From contig BCKL01000001.1 in assembly GCA_001600635.1 (NCBI GenBank), positions 1,158,808-1,222,807 on the forward strand: 64,000 nucleotides of DNA. Reading direction: 5' to 3'. The DNA comes from Leucosporidium creatinivorum. Taxonomy: Eukaryota > Basidiomycota > Microbotryomycetes > Leucosporidiales > Leucosporidiaceae. Below the pieces are notes generated by a model. That model worked only from the letters and a program-made list of their open reading frames with translations, ran no database searches and was not told the origin of the DNA. Shown piece after piece: positions 10,364 through 22,559 of the stretch; position 1 is the stretch's first letter; each line of letters opens with the position of its first letter. A program made the position numbers and the translations under genes.

Positions 10364-12985
10364 ATGGCCAGTGCAGACTCGCTGCTGGCGTTGCTGGTAG
10401 TGGCCAAGTCGTCGAGGGGCGCCAACCTCGTCTACAGCTTTCCGCCGCTCCCCTCTGCCGTCCCCCGCACCTCGGTACCCATCTACCCTTCAATCCGCCG
10501 TACCGCGCATGACACGGGCTACTCGACCCCTTCGGAAGGTGTATCCTCTAGCTCAGAGTCCGAGGTGGGCCAAGAGAACGACGACAAGGATGCAGCAGAG
10601 TCGTATCTGGGCTTCCCAAACGCCGTCCTCGCGTCTTTGCTCAGCCCCAGCCGCGAGCTGTGTGATCAGCCTTTCGAGCTCGTGGTGGACCATCTCGCTT
10701 TCGTTGGTCACCCCGTCTGGCTAGGCGACGAGGAGGTGGGGCGCCGAACGGAGGTCGCGGAGGTGGATGAGGACGATGAGGAGGAGGAGGATGACCTTCG
10801 AGGCAGGAGCAGGCAGCGCTCGGGCAGCGTGGCCACGGATTCACCACGACTAGATGGAGCGGAAGGATCGGACGATTCGGCGTTCAAGCCGTCTGAGCGC
10901 ACCTCGTCGGAGCCGCCGAGCCTCTCCCGTCGCGAGTCGCCTACCAACCCCATCAAACTGCCCCGTACACCCTCTTCCACCTCGACGCTGCACCCCTTCT
11001 CTTCCCTCGCTTCTTCTCAGCAATCGCACAACTCGATCCACGGCGCCGGGCGGCTCATCTCCTTCAACTTTGTCTGCATAATCGACACTCCACCGGACAG
11101 CCATCTCAGCAGCCATCTCGAGGGCTACTACAAGGACGTCGTCATCCCCATTACCGCCAACTTGAAAGCTCTCGAGCGCAAGGACAAATGGCTGGGCAAG
11201 GAAGCGGCCAAGCTGCGCAAGGCGCGCGGGAAGTTCCACGAAAAGGGTGAAGCCCTCTTCGCCGAGCTGGCTTTCAGACGCCCGCTGACACGTTCTTGCA
11301 CTCAGGAATCGCCGGCTTCGAGTACCTCTCCTCCCTCACCTCCGTCTCCTCCCTCGCCGCCGCCTTCAGCCAGCTCTTCGGCGCTCTCAAAGCCCAACAG
11401 CTCGCCAACATCACCCTCGGCACCCTCCCAATCCAAGTCCTCCTGCGCGGCGAAGTGCCCCTCGAGGACGAGAACGACGATTTCTCGAACGAGCGCAACG
11501 GGTCGGGCATCAACCTCGCTGCTCATGGCGTGAGTGGGGATGATAGCGATTCGGTGGACGACCATCTGCGAGCGAGAAGCCTCTCACCCGAGCCGGAACC
11601 GTATCAGCGTCAACCGCCTCCGCCGTTGTTTTCCAGGATGAGGAGACGGCCGCCCGTCAAGTTTCAGCCATGGGAGACGTTGCTGCCGCTGGAGGATACC
11701 GAGGAGCTCAAGGACAACGTGGAGGAGAATACGCTGCTCTGGCGCTTTCTCGACATCTGCAGTCCGACACTCTCGTATGTTGTTCCCGACCTCTGTATCT
11801 ACCTAGGCGCGAAGCTGACCCTGTATCTCTCCACAGCTTCGCCGAGTACGAGACCCTTCTCGACATCGAATCCGAGGACGCCCCGCTCAAGGATGTAGTC
11901 GAGCATCTCGTCTACTGGCGCAAGGCTCGTGTTATCGATGTCGTATCGCTCAAGGGCGTCTACGCCATCCGAGCAGACTTTGACACCCACCGGTGAGCGC
12001 AACTACCATCCTCGCTCCATCGCCGACGCCTTGGCTGACCCGACCATCACGCCACAGCATCGCCACCCTCGCTCGCACATTTCAATCCCTCTTCCCGACT
12101 CTCCCACCCCTCCCCCTCCTCCTCTCCCAAATCCCTCCAACCGAGCCTTTCGTCACCCTGACCTCTTCCCTCCCTTCCGTCCGCACCGCCTACTTCCACG
12201 CCCTCATTTGGCTCCTCCAACAAGACGTGATTGACAAGCAGCGGACCTACGTTCGATTGGTGGCGAGCGAGGAGATCAAGCGAGGGAGTTTGATGAAATG
12301 GGGCGCTTCGGCCGGTGGAGGGGGAGGAGGGGTAGGAGGAGGAGGGGGGAAGGCCTACGACGACCTCCTCAGTACGAGTGGGAGCGGGCGGTCAGAGTCG
12401 TATACTAGCGATCATTCGGGAGGAGGGGGGAGGAGGTCGAGGCAGAACTCGAGGATCGACTTGGACGACACGAGGGGGATGAGCATCACTGGCTCGGCGT
12501 TGAGTGGGAGTCCTCCGCCGGGGACTATGCTCTCCCGTTCGCAGAGGAGTATGGAGGGGAAGCTGGGGGGGAGGAGGAGGACGCAGACGGAGGTGGTGAG
12601 GGGGATGAGTGGAACGGGGGGGACCACCGTGTCGAGTGGGAGTGAGAGGTTGGATCCGATGCATGCGGAGAAGGGGCCTTCGGTGATTTTGGAGCCGGGG
12701 AGACCCACCGCGTTGGAGAGGAGGTGGATTGATGAGATTTGTAGGGAGAAGGAGAAGAGCGTGGTCGAGAGGTTTGAGAGGTGAGTTTGGTCGGCGGGGG
12801 CCCAGGCCGGGAGAGAGAGCTGATCTCATCGCGTTTGTTGGTGTGCGTCGCGCAGGATCGTTCGCATGCTCAATGGTCAACACCACCTCGACGAGATGCG
12901 ACACCGCGCCTCGCTTTCGAGGAAGGACATTCGCCTCGTCCTCTCGGCCTTCAACGAGCACCTCATCCTCTTCACTCATCCCTGA
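10364..12985 (+). CDS. NPR3: NPR3 (NPRL3), GATOR1/SEACIT subunit
   Basis: Subunit of the complex that, with Npr2 and Iml1, switches off TORC1 under amino-acid limitation. Exons 10364-11246, 11306-11774, 11837-11992, 12058-12780 and 12856-12985 join in consistent phase to 786 residues. The N-terminal longin-like part includes LLALLVVAKSSRGANLVYSFPP, then LGFPNAVLASLLSPSRELCD and ISFNFVCIIDTPPD. The C-terminal part has VIDVVSLKGVYAIRADFD, and winged-helix-type DIRLVLSAFNEHLILFTHP ends at the stop. Acidic and Ser-rich linkers sit at about residues 60-80 and 125-220. Exon 4 encodes a Gly/Arg/Ser-rich insert (about 12300-12660) that is nearly pure purine on the plus strand. Convergent with HPM1; the stop codons are only 32 nt apart. 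Confidence 0.9.
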
Positions 12986-13017
12986 TTCGACCTCGTCCTC
13001 TCATTCCACATCTATAT

Positions 13018-14490
13018 CTACTCCTTCTCCGCCCACTCAACACTCATCACCACCCTCCCGACACCCCGATCCTTGCCCAACCCACTCCCCTCGCCCCAAA
13101 CCGTCTCGACCTGACCCCTTCTCTCCTCGACCCTCCTCCTAAACTCCAACTCGCCCCCACCAACCCCGAAATAAATCCTCTTGCACGCGACCAAGCACCT
13201 CGTCTCTCCCTTTCCCTTCTTACACGCCGCCTCGAGTAGATCCAGCAGGGAGGGAAGGGAGGGCAGCGAGTAGATCGTCTCGCTCGTCAACACCAGATCG
13301 TACTCGTCCCCGGTCTCCACCTTCATGCCACTCCAATCTCCCTCGGAGAAGAGGATCTGGATGTTCTCCTCCCGAAGCAAGGATTCAAAGGAAGAGAGAA
13401 ACTCGGGCGTCACGTCCAACTCGCCGGGGTCGGTGAAGGCGGGAGGAGGGGGCGTGGGGTCTTCGTCGGCGTCTAGAGGGGTTTTAGAAGGCGGTGGGAT
13501 TGTGAGGTGTTGGGCGTAGGTCAGGAGGAGGTTGGGGAGGGTGATGAGGGAGAGGACTGTACGCGCCGAGGAGGGGAGTTAGCGAGCAAGATGGAGGAAA
13601 GGAGAGGGTGTATGAAGTTGAATCGTACCTTGTTTGTTGTAATCCTGGAGATGCAGACGAGTGGCTTTGGGAGGCGGCTGCGAAGGGTCGGAAGGGGAGC
13701 GTCGGATCTCGGTGAGGAGGCGAGCGAAGATGGAGCAGATGGGGAGGGCGGTACCGCAGCCGAGCTGGTGCAGTGTGGGTGTCAGCATCAGCGAGAGACG
13801 ACTGGTCGTGAGAGAGAGAGAGAGAGGGCCTAGAAACTCACCTCGAGCACGCTCTTGCCCCTCACGACCTCGTCCTTCTCCCCCTCGCCGAACCCGAGGC
13901 TATCGAGGCAGTCGACCAAATCAAGGCTACATTCCCACGTCTTGAGCCCTCCCTCATACACCCCCTTGACCAGATCTGTCCCCTCATCCACGAACGTCTC
14001 CCTCTCCTTGCCTTTGCCCTTCTCCTTCTCCTCCCCCTCTCCCTCGGCCTCAGCCTCGGCGGCCTCCTCGTCCTGGTTGAGGACTTGAAACCGCGCGTCA
14101 AAGAGATCTCGGCGAAGGAGGGTGGTGGAACGTTGAGTGGTGGTAGAAGTGGGAGTGTCGAGAGGGATGAGAACAGGTGTGTAGGAGATTAGAGGTGGCA
14201 GGGTGGCCATCTGTTTTCGCGCGAAGGATCAGCTGCTGCTGTACAAAGAGCAAGGGCAAGAGAGCAGCCGTACGAGCTCAGCAAAGGGTACATGCTTGTG
14301 AGGGAGGTGCGAAGTGGTCGCTTCGGGTTGTTGGGTCAAGGTGAGATTGGAGAGAGAATCGGTAGGGAGGGAGAACGAGTCGTCTAGCTCGGATTCGTCG
14401 ATGTCCTGTTGTAGTATTAGTGCAGAGTTAGTTCTGTAGCATTTGTAAGAGCTGTTAGAGAGAGAGACGTACGAAAGCGAAAGAGAACAT
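13018..14490 (-). CDS. HPM1: HPM1/METTL18-type protein-histidine methyltransferase
   Basis: SAM-dependent seven-beta-strand methyltransferase; the yeast enzyme methylates a histidine of ribosomal protein uL3. Exon 1 is just 18 nt (MFSFAF), then DIDESELDDSFSLP, and later KHVPFAEL|MATLPPLISYTPVL. The SAM motif LELGCGTALPI is rebuilt across an intron. LHLQDYNKQ follows, then the acidic binding strand YDLVLTSETIYSLPSLP and KRIYFGVGGG near the C-terminus, all typical of the family. The stop TAG is at 13018-13020. An acidic/Lys linker (EEAAEAEAEGEGEEKEKGKG) is inserted before the catalytic core. About five introns. The assignment to HPM1 is by motif order; a general family-16 methyltransferase is the alternative. 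Confidence 0.85.
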
Positions 14491-14708
14491 GATCAACTAC
14501 AGCTGGAGCGAGCGATTGGCGAGAAGGCAAGAGACGCAGCCTCAGAGGTTGGCTTCCTCACCTTACCTCGTCTACAAGTCGACTCGCCTAGAGCACATCA
14601 GCAGCAGCTGTACTTTGATAGGACTCTCCTACAGCCCTTCAGCCTCAGCCGCCGCTCTCTCTCAGCTTTCCCCCCTCTCCTCCACCTCCCTCTCTCCTCT
14701 CGCTCGCT
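14491..14708. promoter_or_regulatory. divergent promoter, HPM1 / SF3B6
   Basis: 218 nt between divergent start codons. The SF3B6 side is a long pyrimidine-rich tract (CTCTCTC, CCTCCCTCTC), presumably its transcription start region. An ACAGC acceptor-like site hints at a 5'-UTR intron but none can be proven. Confidence 0.45.
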
Positions 14709-15348
14709 ATGTCAGCGACGGGACAGAAGCTTCCCCCAGAGGCAAACCGCGTCCTATGGGTAAAAGTGGGTCTTACCAACTTCTCCTCCTGCTGTCCTAC
14801 AGCCTCGCCTCTCTCTGCATAAGCTGACTCCCGCTCTCTGGCTCTCCCGACTCAGAACCTCAACTACAAGACCCGCGGCGACGACCTGTACGACCTCTTT
14901 GGCAAATACGGCGCCATCCGACAGATTAGGCTGGGCAACGAGGCAAAGACGAGGGGCACGGCCTTTGTCATTTACGAGGACGTGATGGATGTGAGTTGGG
15001 AGCTTGTTCCTTTCGGGCGCTGCGAGGAGAGGCGAGCTGACTGGTGGGATGTTGTACAGGCCAAGCAAGCGTTCGACCATCTGAATGGATTCCACCTGCA
15101 GGAGAGGTATCTCGTCGGTGCGTTGGAGCTCGCTTCTTCGCTGCTCGTACTCCTCCCGCCGCTCCTCCGCTGACCTGCTTCATACACACGCTCCCCACCT
15201 CTTCCCAACCCCCTTCGCATCCACCCATCAACCACCAACAGTCCTCTACCACCAAGCGGCCCGTCTAGCCAACAAAGCCGACCTGGCTCGGAGGGAGAAG
15301 GAGCTCGTCGCTTTGAAGGCGAAGCATAACATTGCTGAGGATGCATGA
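14709..15348 (+). CDS. SF3B6: SF3B6 (p14), branch-site contacting subunit of SF3b
   Basis: RRM protein of the U2 snRNP that sits at the branch adenosine. Four exons, 14709-14765, 14856-14990, 15060-15117 and 15242-15348, join to 118 residues, matching the small size of the family. The RRM is clear: [21 protein letters not shown] (RNP2 and helix), [12 protein letters not shown], and [21 protein letters not shown] (RNP1). The typical tail [19 protein letters not shown] and [16 protein letters not shown] complete it. Donors are GTGGGT, GTGAGT and GTGCGT. One of five splicing-related genes in the window. Confidence 0.95.
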
Positions 15349-15693
15349 GAGGGAGGAGGAGATTGTTCAGAAGGGAAGGGATGACGCGATGTGCTTGCTG
15401 TAGGATCAGGGACGTTGTAAGAATAGCGGGGCTTTTCGTTCGCACTCTCGGGTCCTGTTCGGGGAGCTGGGCAGGAGAAGGCGCGAGAGCAGCAGGCTCG
15501 AATCCCAGGAGATTCGGAACGGGATTACTGGAGAGGCGGCGTCGACGCCGAGGAGAGATGCAAGTCGATGCAGCACGTCCAGCCAGCCGGCGCCGCCTCT
15601 CGGCCTTGGCTGTGCTCCTGCTCTCGGCTTTACCCAGAGCGGGGGCGGCTTGGAGGGGGAGTCTGAGCTGCTCCAGATTACACGTCTCTCGCG
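15349..15693. other. convergent 3' region, 345 nt
   Basis: Between the stop codons of SF3B6 (plus) and the NmrA-like gene (minus). It should hold both 3' ends. I see no gene, repeat or structured RNA here. Confidence 0.5.
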
Positions 15694-16912
15694 CTACTCC
15701 AGCCCCGCGATCACCTCCTCCACCCTCGTCGGTTCCCACCCCGGCCACAGCCCATTACTCGTCTCCCCCTCCTCCAACACTTCATTCTCATCCCAACTTA
15801 ACCTCAACCACTCCAACACGCTCTCCACTCCCGGATGCTCCTCAATATACTTCCGCGTCTCCTCTTTTGAGGTATGCGTGACAGCGATGGACCGACCGGG
15901 GTGGGTCGCTTCGAACAGCTCGACCGCGCCTTTGAAGGAGAGAAGGGAGGCTTGGATGCGGAGGGTCTGGTTGGAGGAGAGAGTGGAGGGTGGGGAGGTG
16001 GTGAGAGTGTGGACGAGGAATCGGGCGACGTCGGCTTGGGTTGTTAGAGGGACCTTGAGGGGGAGAAGGAAGGGAAGTGGGTCAGCGGCCGAGCGGGAGG
16101 AGGAGACGAGGGAGCGCGAGAAGGGGCACACAGGGTTTGTCCCAGAGCCGATGATGTTGACTTTGTTGTTCGACCAGTCAAAGCCGAGTAGTCTGTGTAG
16201 TTGAGGGGAGGAGAAGGGGTCAGTAGCTGAGAGAGAAGAGGCAATGGTCGATCGCCGAGAGGGAAGGGGGGGCGAGAGAGAGCAAGGACAGCGAGGGTGA
16301 AAGGTCGACTCACGGGACGAAAGTGGTATCGAGGAAAGGTCCGTTGTGCACGAGAAGGTAACTAAGCCCGAGCGACTTCAGGAGATGGTGAAGTTGAGTC
16401 TTGCCGAACAGAGGCTTGAAGGTCGGCGAAAGCACAGGCGGGTCAGTCCTCGATTCCCGGAGAGGCTGGAGAGGGACTCATGAAGAAGAAGAAGACTCAC
16501 ACCATCCGTGAGATGAGCAGTAGGGTTACCAAACTCGGAGGGCACGAAGAGCTTGACTCCCCCGACTTTGGCTGCTGCGGTGGCCAGAGCGGGCTGGGCG
16601 GCAAAGCCTGCGCCGTTGAGAGTGGAGATGACGACTTCTACGCCTCTGACCGCCTCGACGAGGGATTCCTCAGACTCGTAGTCGACGACCTGCAGCACCA
16701 AGCGAGGGGAAGGTCAGCTCGGCGTTGGCGACGAGCGGGGTCAGAGCTCGGTTCTCGGGTCTCACCTTCAGATCGACGCCCTCGGGGACCCTGGTATCGC
16801 CCGAACGAGAGAGTACACGGAGAGAAACTCCAGGGACTGCAGAGAGGTGCTGGGCGATGAATGAACCGAGGGAGCCGGCGCCGGCGAGAGCGAAGGAGGT
16901 GTAGTGGGACAT
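15694..16912 (-). CDS. NmrA-like / isoflavone-reductase-like NAD(P)-binding protein
   Basis: Atypical short-chain dehydrogenase-fold protein. The N-terminus MSHYTSFALAGAGSLGSFIA holds the GxGxxG nucleotide-binding loop. VVDYESEESLVEAVRGVEVV and ISTLNGAG follow the family pattern, as do KLFVPSEFGNPT and FGKTQLHHLLKSLGLSYLLV. The lysine of FGKTQ is in the place of the family's catalytic Lys. GPFLDTTFVPLLGFD is followed by a VPLTTQADVARFLVHTL segment typical of the domain end. About four introns; stop TAG at 15694-15696. The family includes both true reductases and nitrogen-regulator-type redox sensors; sequence does not decide between them. Confidence 0.85.
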
Positions 16913-17843
16913 GGTGTGAGGGGTGAGACCTGGGCTGGTGCTGCTGAGAGGTGGTTGAAGTGTTGGAAGTGCTGAAGCTAAAGGCGAGAGGGAACAAGTC
17001 GAAGCGAAGCTGGTCCGGTGAACTGGAAAGCAAGCGCTGCCGCCTTCTCCCCCTTCTTATACCCCTGCTCGTCATCGTGACACAATCACACGCCATCTCA
17101 TCAGCTTATCACACACTTACCTCTGCCTTCTTCTCCGCGATCCTCTGGAGCTTTGGTCAGCTAGTCTCGGCGTTAGAATGTTGCCATTTCTAGCCAGCAG
17201 AGCTGAGGTGAGCGAAGGGAGGATGAGAGGAGGGTGGATCAGGCTGATGTATGCAGGAGAAGCGGATTCCGAGGCTCGGAAGCTGGGCGAGCCGGGTTAA
17301 AGGGCGACGGGGGCGAGGAGATGGACCAGCCGTGAGCGCCGAGTGGTCGCTATTGGGTCTCTCTCACGCGCTGTGAGGTCATCGATGCTAAGGGTATGTC
17401 TGACAGCCCGAGCACCTATTGATGTCTGCCTATAGAGCCCAGCGAGCTCTCACCTAGCTCGCATTCGCCTGGCGGACTTCGCCATCCGCTGCTCGGCGCT
17501 CGCCAGATCGCGTGTCGAGACCTTTGTAACGCTCATGACGCGCCAGAGATGAATCACCGCAGCGTCGAGGATCGGTATGAGCCACCTCAGCTCACGGTGC
17601 GGCCTCCACTTAAACAGAACTCGAATCGCTTCAGAGCAGCTTGAACGCCGAGAGAGGGGCCTCGACGAGCTGCAAGGCAGTAGGGGCAGCCGAGGCTCTA
17701 ATGGTGAGCTGTGAAAAGTGTCACAGTATGCTGCAGAGTGCTTAGCAAAGCTCTGAGGGCCAGAATCCGAAGCTGGCGAAGTCCCGCCGTTTTTTGCTGA
17801 GGCGCTTGTTGACCTTTCCCCTCCACCTTTGCTCGTTTCTCCA
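16913..17843. promoter_or_regulatory. long divergent intergenic region, 931 nt
   Basis: Between the ATGs of the NmrA-like gene (minus) and POL5 (plus), and the second longest gene-free stretch. Only short open frames without splice support are present. I looked for a tRNA B box and found none. It likely carries both promoters; a non-coding transcript cannot be excluded. Confidence 0.45.
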
Positions 17844-20800
17844 ATGGCGCCTCGTACCAACGGAGCGAGTTCTAGTACACGATCACAAGGAGGAGGAGGA
17901 GCAGAGTCAATCCTGCCCTTGTTCCCCTTGTTATCCTCGCACGATCCACCAACTCGTTTGGACGCTTCGCTTTCTCTCCTCACCGCTCTGCCCGCCCTCG
18001 CCTCTTCTGCTGCCACCACTCCCTCGACCAGCAACGACGACGACGCCGACACTCCTTACGCCATTAAACGTCTAGTCACCGGATTAGGATCCAGCAACGA
18101 AGCATCCCGTCAAGGCTTCGCAGTAGCCCTCACCGAGCTCCTCGCCAGGCTCCCCGCCGACAAGGCTAACACCGTCCTCCCTTTGATCCTCTCCACCTCG
18201 ACCCCTACCGCTGGATCAGAGTCCCGCGAGGAGCGCGACTTGCTCTTCGCTCGCTTGTTGGGACTGCACGCCGTCGTGCGCTCTGGCGTCCTCTTTCGCG
18301 CCGAGCAGCACGATGGCGGCGAGAGCTTCAAGGAGGTCATCCTCGCCCTCCTCGCCCTCTCGGGCAAGAAGTCTTGGATCAGGGAGCCCGCCTACTGGAC
18401 GCTGATCGAGTCGGTCCGCACTTTGCTCGAGCTCGAGCAGCCCGTCGAGTGGAGCGACGAGATCGCAGCCTGGGTCATCCAGCGCCTCCTCCTCGACTCG
18501 CGCGAGAAGGCTCGCGGATGGAACCCCGAGAAGATTGCTTTGGTCATCGTCCTACAGACCTACGGCGTCGTAAGTAGTTGCTGCAGTCTCGAGATTTAGA
18601 CAAGACGCTTTCAACTGACTTTGCGTTCGGCTCGCTCTCAATAGGAAGCGGATTACGTCTCGGTCCTGTCGCCTTCCTTCCCCAGCGGCAACCCTCTTGC
18701 TCGTTCTTCCCTCGCGGCTCTTGCTCAGGCCATCAAGGTGGGCCCGCAGACCTCACACCAGCGAAAGAAGCGACTTTCCGCTGACCCTCTCGCATTTCGC
18801 AGGGATCCGTCGGCGAGGCTGAGGCTGCACCTGCGAGCGGACCCAAGATGGGTTCCAACGCCGTCAAGACCTCCAAGGCTGGAGCTCCCCTGCCCGGCGC
18901 GGCCCCTCATTTCGTCTGGAGCGAGATCTTCGACCTCTACTTCCCCGCCGAGGATGCAAAGGCTCGCTCTGGCAAGCTCGCGGGCAAGGAGCCTCGCGCC
19001 AAGTGGGCTGATGTCTGGAGGATTCTCGTCGACCGTGAGTCGGCGTGCTCTTGAGCTCGGGGAGCCCCTCGGCTGACCCTCTTTCCTTCTCGCAGAGTCC
19101 CTCTTCGCCCCTCCTTCCCTTCCTCTCAAGGCCACTGGATTCGCTCTCCTCTCCCTCGCCATCCAGCGTCTTCCTCCTACCGACGTTCCTGCTCTCTTCG
19201 GCGAGGGTGTCGTCCGCACCTTCGGCAACCACCTCCGCAAGACTGGAGATGGCGAGAAGACCCTCAGCCGTGTCGCCGAGAAGCTGGTGCGTGTCGTCTC
19301 GCTGCCAATAACTCGCTGCAGCACCTCACTGACTCGTCTCTTCTGCATCAACAGGCCACCTCGCTCCCTCCCTTCCTCGCCGCCAACCCCACCGTCTCGC
19401 TCCCCCTCCTCAAAGCCCTCGTCGCCCCTCCCTTCGGCTCGCACCTGTTCGACCACAAGACGCTCGAGAAGATTGTCGCCAAGCTCGACCTCAAGGGCAC
19501 TCGCGGTTGGGTCGCCTACCTCAAGGAGTTTGTCATCGGCGCCGAGCAGGAATCGGAGGATGGCGTCGTACCCCAGCCTGAGGAGGAGAAGATCGTCACC
19601 GCTCGTAGGACTTGGGCGTTCGATCAGCTGTTGCATGTTGTCAAGAGCGGCTCGGTCCCCAAGGATGATGAGCTCATCGCTGGACTGCTCGAGTTCTTCG
19701 CCGTCCTTGGATGGTTCGAGGTTCGCAAGTCGGGCAAGGGAGCTGTGCGTCGTCTGCTCGCCTTTCGATTGAGACCCATAGCTGACTCGACTCTCCTATA
19801 CAGCGCTCCTACGTCCCCCTTCCCGCCTTCACCGAATCCCTGCAAATCGCCGCCCGATCCCGCTTCTTCTCCATCCTCACCGCCCTCCCCGGCCAGCCCT
19901 GGCTCTCGCGAGCCCTCTCGCTGATGGAGAACCTCGAGGCCGATACCAAGCACTTCAACTCGATCAACGAGACCGAGGAGGAGGTCGCTGCTTCCCGCAA
20001 GACGGTCAAGAAGATGTACGCCAATCTTGCTGGAGAGGAGGAGCGGAATAAGGTTGCGAGGAGTCTGGTCGAGGGTGTCGTCCTTCTCTCGTATGAGGAA
20101 GGCGAGGAGTCGCTCGAGGCTCTCGAGGTGAGCTGAAGCGAGGCGTCCAGAACTGAACGAGTGCTGACCTCTCACCTTCTACAGCAAATCACCGATCTCC
20201 TCCCCCTTCTCTTCCCCAAGGCCATTAAGGCTGCCCCCAAGGCTGCCGAGGAGGACGAGGAGATGGATTCCGAGGATGGCGAGGAGCCCGAGCCCACCAC
20301 CGTGCTCGTCGACCTCCTTCTCGAGCTTCTACACCGTCCTTCAGCTTTCGTCAAGGGCATCTCGCAGGCTGCCTTTACTGGCTTTGCCGATGAGCTCGGA
20401 GAGCAGGGCATGGAGTTGCTCCTTGAGGTGAGTCGCTGTACTGTTCTCGATGCGCAAGCACCACTGATGCCCCCTCTTTGTAACAGCAAATCCGCCCCGA
20501 CGTCGCCGACGCTGCCGAGGATGAGGATACCGAGATGGCCGATGGCGACGACGAGGAGAAGGCTCCCAAGGCCAGCACCTCTGCCGCTCCCACCAAGGCT
20601 TCGACCAAGGGCAAGAAGGCCGCCGCCCCCGCCGAGGAGGATTCGGACGAGGACGATTTTGACTCGGACGACGAGGATCTCGACGTCGATGAGGACTTCA
20701 AGGCCGAGCTGCTCGCCGCTCTTCAGGCTTCGGGTGTCGCCGATGACCTCGATGCTGCTGTGGAGCGAGATGGAGACGAGTCGGAGGAGGAGATTTTGGA

Positions 20801-22249
20801 TGACGATCAGATGCTGGCGCTCGATGATAAGCTCGCCGACATCTTCAGGATGAACGGCGGTGGTCGCAACACTAAGAAGCGTGAGTCGTCAACGCCTCTC
20901 TCAGACGCCGAGCTCTGTTGACGTTCCCTCTTGACGTCACAGTCGACCGAACGGATGATATGCACTACCGTCTCCGCGTTGTCGACCTTATCGACGCCCT
21001 CGCCAAGCAACGCTCGACCAACCCTCTCCTCATCCTCACCCTCCTTCCCCTCTTCGGCATCTCCCGCTCCACCGCCGTTCTCGAGGAGGAGCTCCAAAGC
21101 AAGGCGACCAAGATCCTTCGCTCCATCGTCCAGGCTAAGAAGGACGCCGTCGTCCCCGCTTCGCCCGACTCGGCGCTCGACGCCCTCGCCGAGCTCCACA
21201 CCGTCGCTCAGACCGTCGAGGCTGCCGAGCTCGGCACTCTGTGCAGTCAGACCGCCATCTACCTCGTCAAGGCTGCCCTCGCCTCCCCCGCCGCCGACGC
21301 TGAGACCTCCAAGGCCATCGCCGACCTGTACGGTGACTCGTTCGAGATCTACCTCTCGACCAAGAACTCCAAGACCAAAGTCCAGCCCCTCCTTACCGTC
21401 GACTTTGCCAAGAGGAGTCCGGCATGTGCATGGGAGCTGTTTGAGAGGATCGTCAAGAGCGCTAGTGGAGAGACGAGCAGCGTCAACGCTTACAGGCGGA
21501 TGCAGGCCTTTGAGGTCGCTCAGGCTTTGCTCACTTCCTACGCCGCTCTGGTGAGTAGTCATGATCTTGGCGTCTCTGCGTTGCATCTCGCTGACTCGTC
21601 CTCGCTGTCGCAGAAAACCCCCGCCTCCAAGTCCGCCATCCTCGCCGCGATGCCCTCCTACCGCTCCGCCCTCCTCTCCACCCTCACCGCCTCCGCCTCC
21701 TCCACTCCCTCCACCTCCGGCACCTTCGACGCCTCGCGCCTGAAGGACCTCCTCAAGTTCGCCCTCGCAGCGATCCGCCTGACCCTCACCTCGGCCGCCA
21801 ACGACTCGACGCCCGTTCGCAAGATCTGGGTCGCCGACGATTGGGTTCAAGTGGGCGAGGAGTTGAGGAAGAGCGAGCGGTTCGCCAAGGCGCAGGGGAT
21901 CCAGAACTCGTTGAAGCAGGTCGTGGGGATGATTGGAGGTGCGAGTGCTAGCAGTAGCGCACCGGCACCCAAGGAGGGAAAGAAGAAGAGGAAGCAGGAG
22001 GAGGTGGACGCTGCGGTGGAGGTCGAGTCGACGCCCAAGTCTAAGAAGGGGAAGAAGGCTGTCGCGGGAGGAGCGGGCGCCGAGAAGAAGGAGAAGTCGA
22101 CACCGGTTAAGGCTTCGGCGCCGGAAGTGGAGGTCGAGATCGAGGTCGAGGAGGAGGCTGAGCCTGAGACGCCAGCAAAGGGTGGTAACGGGGCCAAGAG
22201 CAAGAAGGAGAAGAAGAAGGGCAAGAAGCCGAAAGAGAAGGCAGCATAA
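17844..22249 (+). CDS. POL5: POL5/MYBBP1A-like nucleolar protein
   Basis: Large HEAT/ARM-type nucleolar protein needed for rRNA synthesis and ribosome assembly; despite its name it is not a real polymerase. ATG 17844 opens MAPRTNGASSSTRSQGGGG. Diagnostic stretches: YAIKRLVTGLGSSNEASRQG, then FAVALTELLARLP. AYWTLIESVRTLLELE, FDHKTLEKIVAKLDLKGTRG and HYRLRVVDLIDALAKQRS also fit. A long acidic region lies at about 20500-20830 (EDSDEDDFDSDDEDLDVDED). The C-terminus is a lysine-rich tail ending KGKKPKEKAA. Exon 1 is 17844-18569 and exon 2 is 18645-18737. About nine introns with donors such as GTAAGT, GTGGGC and GTGAGT. Total length is about 1,200 residues, as expected. Confidence 0.88.
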
Positions 22250-22559
22250 TGTGGAGCCTCTCGAAGCCGGCCGAGGAGTGGAGGGGAGGGGCGGTTAGAG
22301 CCCCGTTTGTCGTCCTAGTCATTCGCTCTTGTTCTCTCTCTAGTAGCAGCTGAGGAATTGGAGGTCTTATTCTTGTTACAGTCATACGAAGCAGAGACAG
22401 CGAGCGGAGAAGCAGGTTACGAAAAGACATGCGGAAAGAGAGACGGCGGCGAACGAGTCGCGAGAGGATAGCGAAATGATGAGAAGAAGAAGCAACAACA
22501 CGGGGGAGACACTCGACCCGACCCGACAGCAAGCATGACGACGACCTAGCGATACCCTC
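22250..22559. other. convergent 3' region, 310 nt
   Basis: Between the stops of POL5 (plus) and the coiled-coil orphan (minus). It should hold both 3' ends. No gene or repeat seen. Confidence 0.5.

Noticed and set aside
15486-15515. GGCTCGAATCCC, similar to a tRNA B box
   Set aside because: No A box at a suitable distance and no cloverleaf stems could be drawn around it.
20807-21850. 347-codon open frame on the minus strand
   Set aside because: It lies antisense to POL5 exons and is Gly/Glu/Val-rich, as expected when a GC-biased coding strand is read backwards. No domain, no splice signals.
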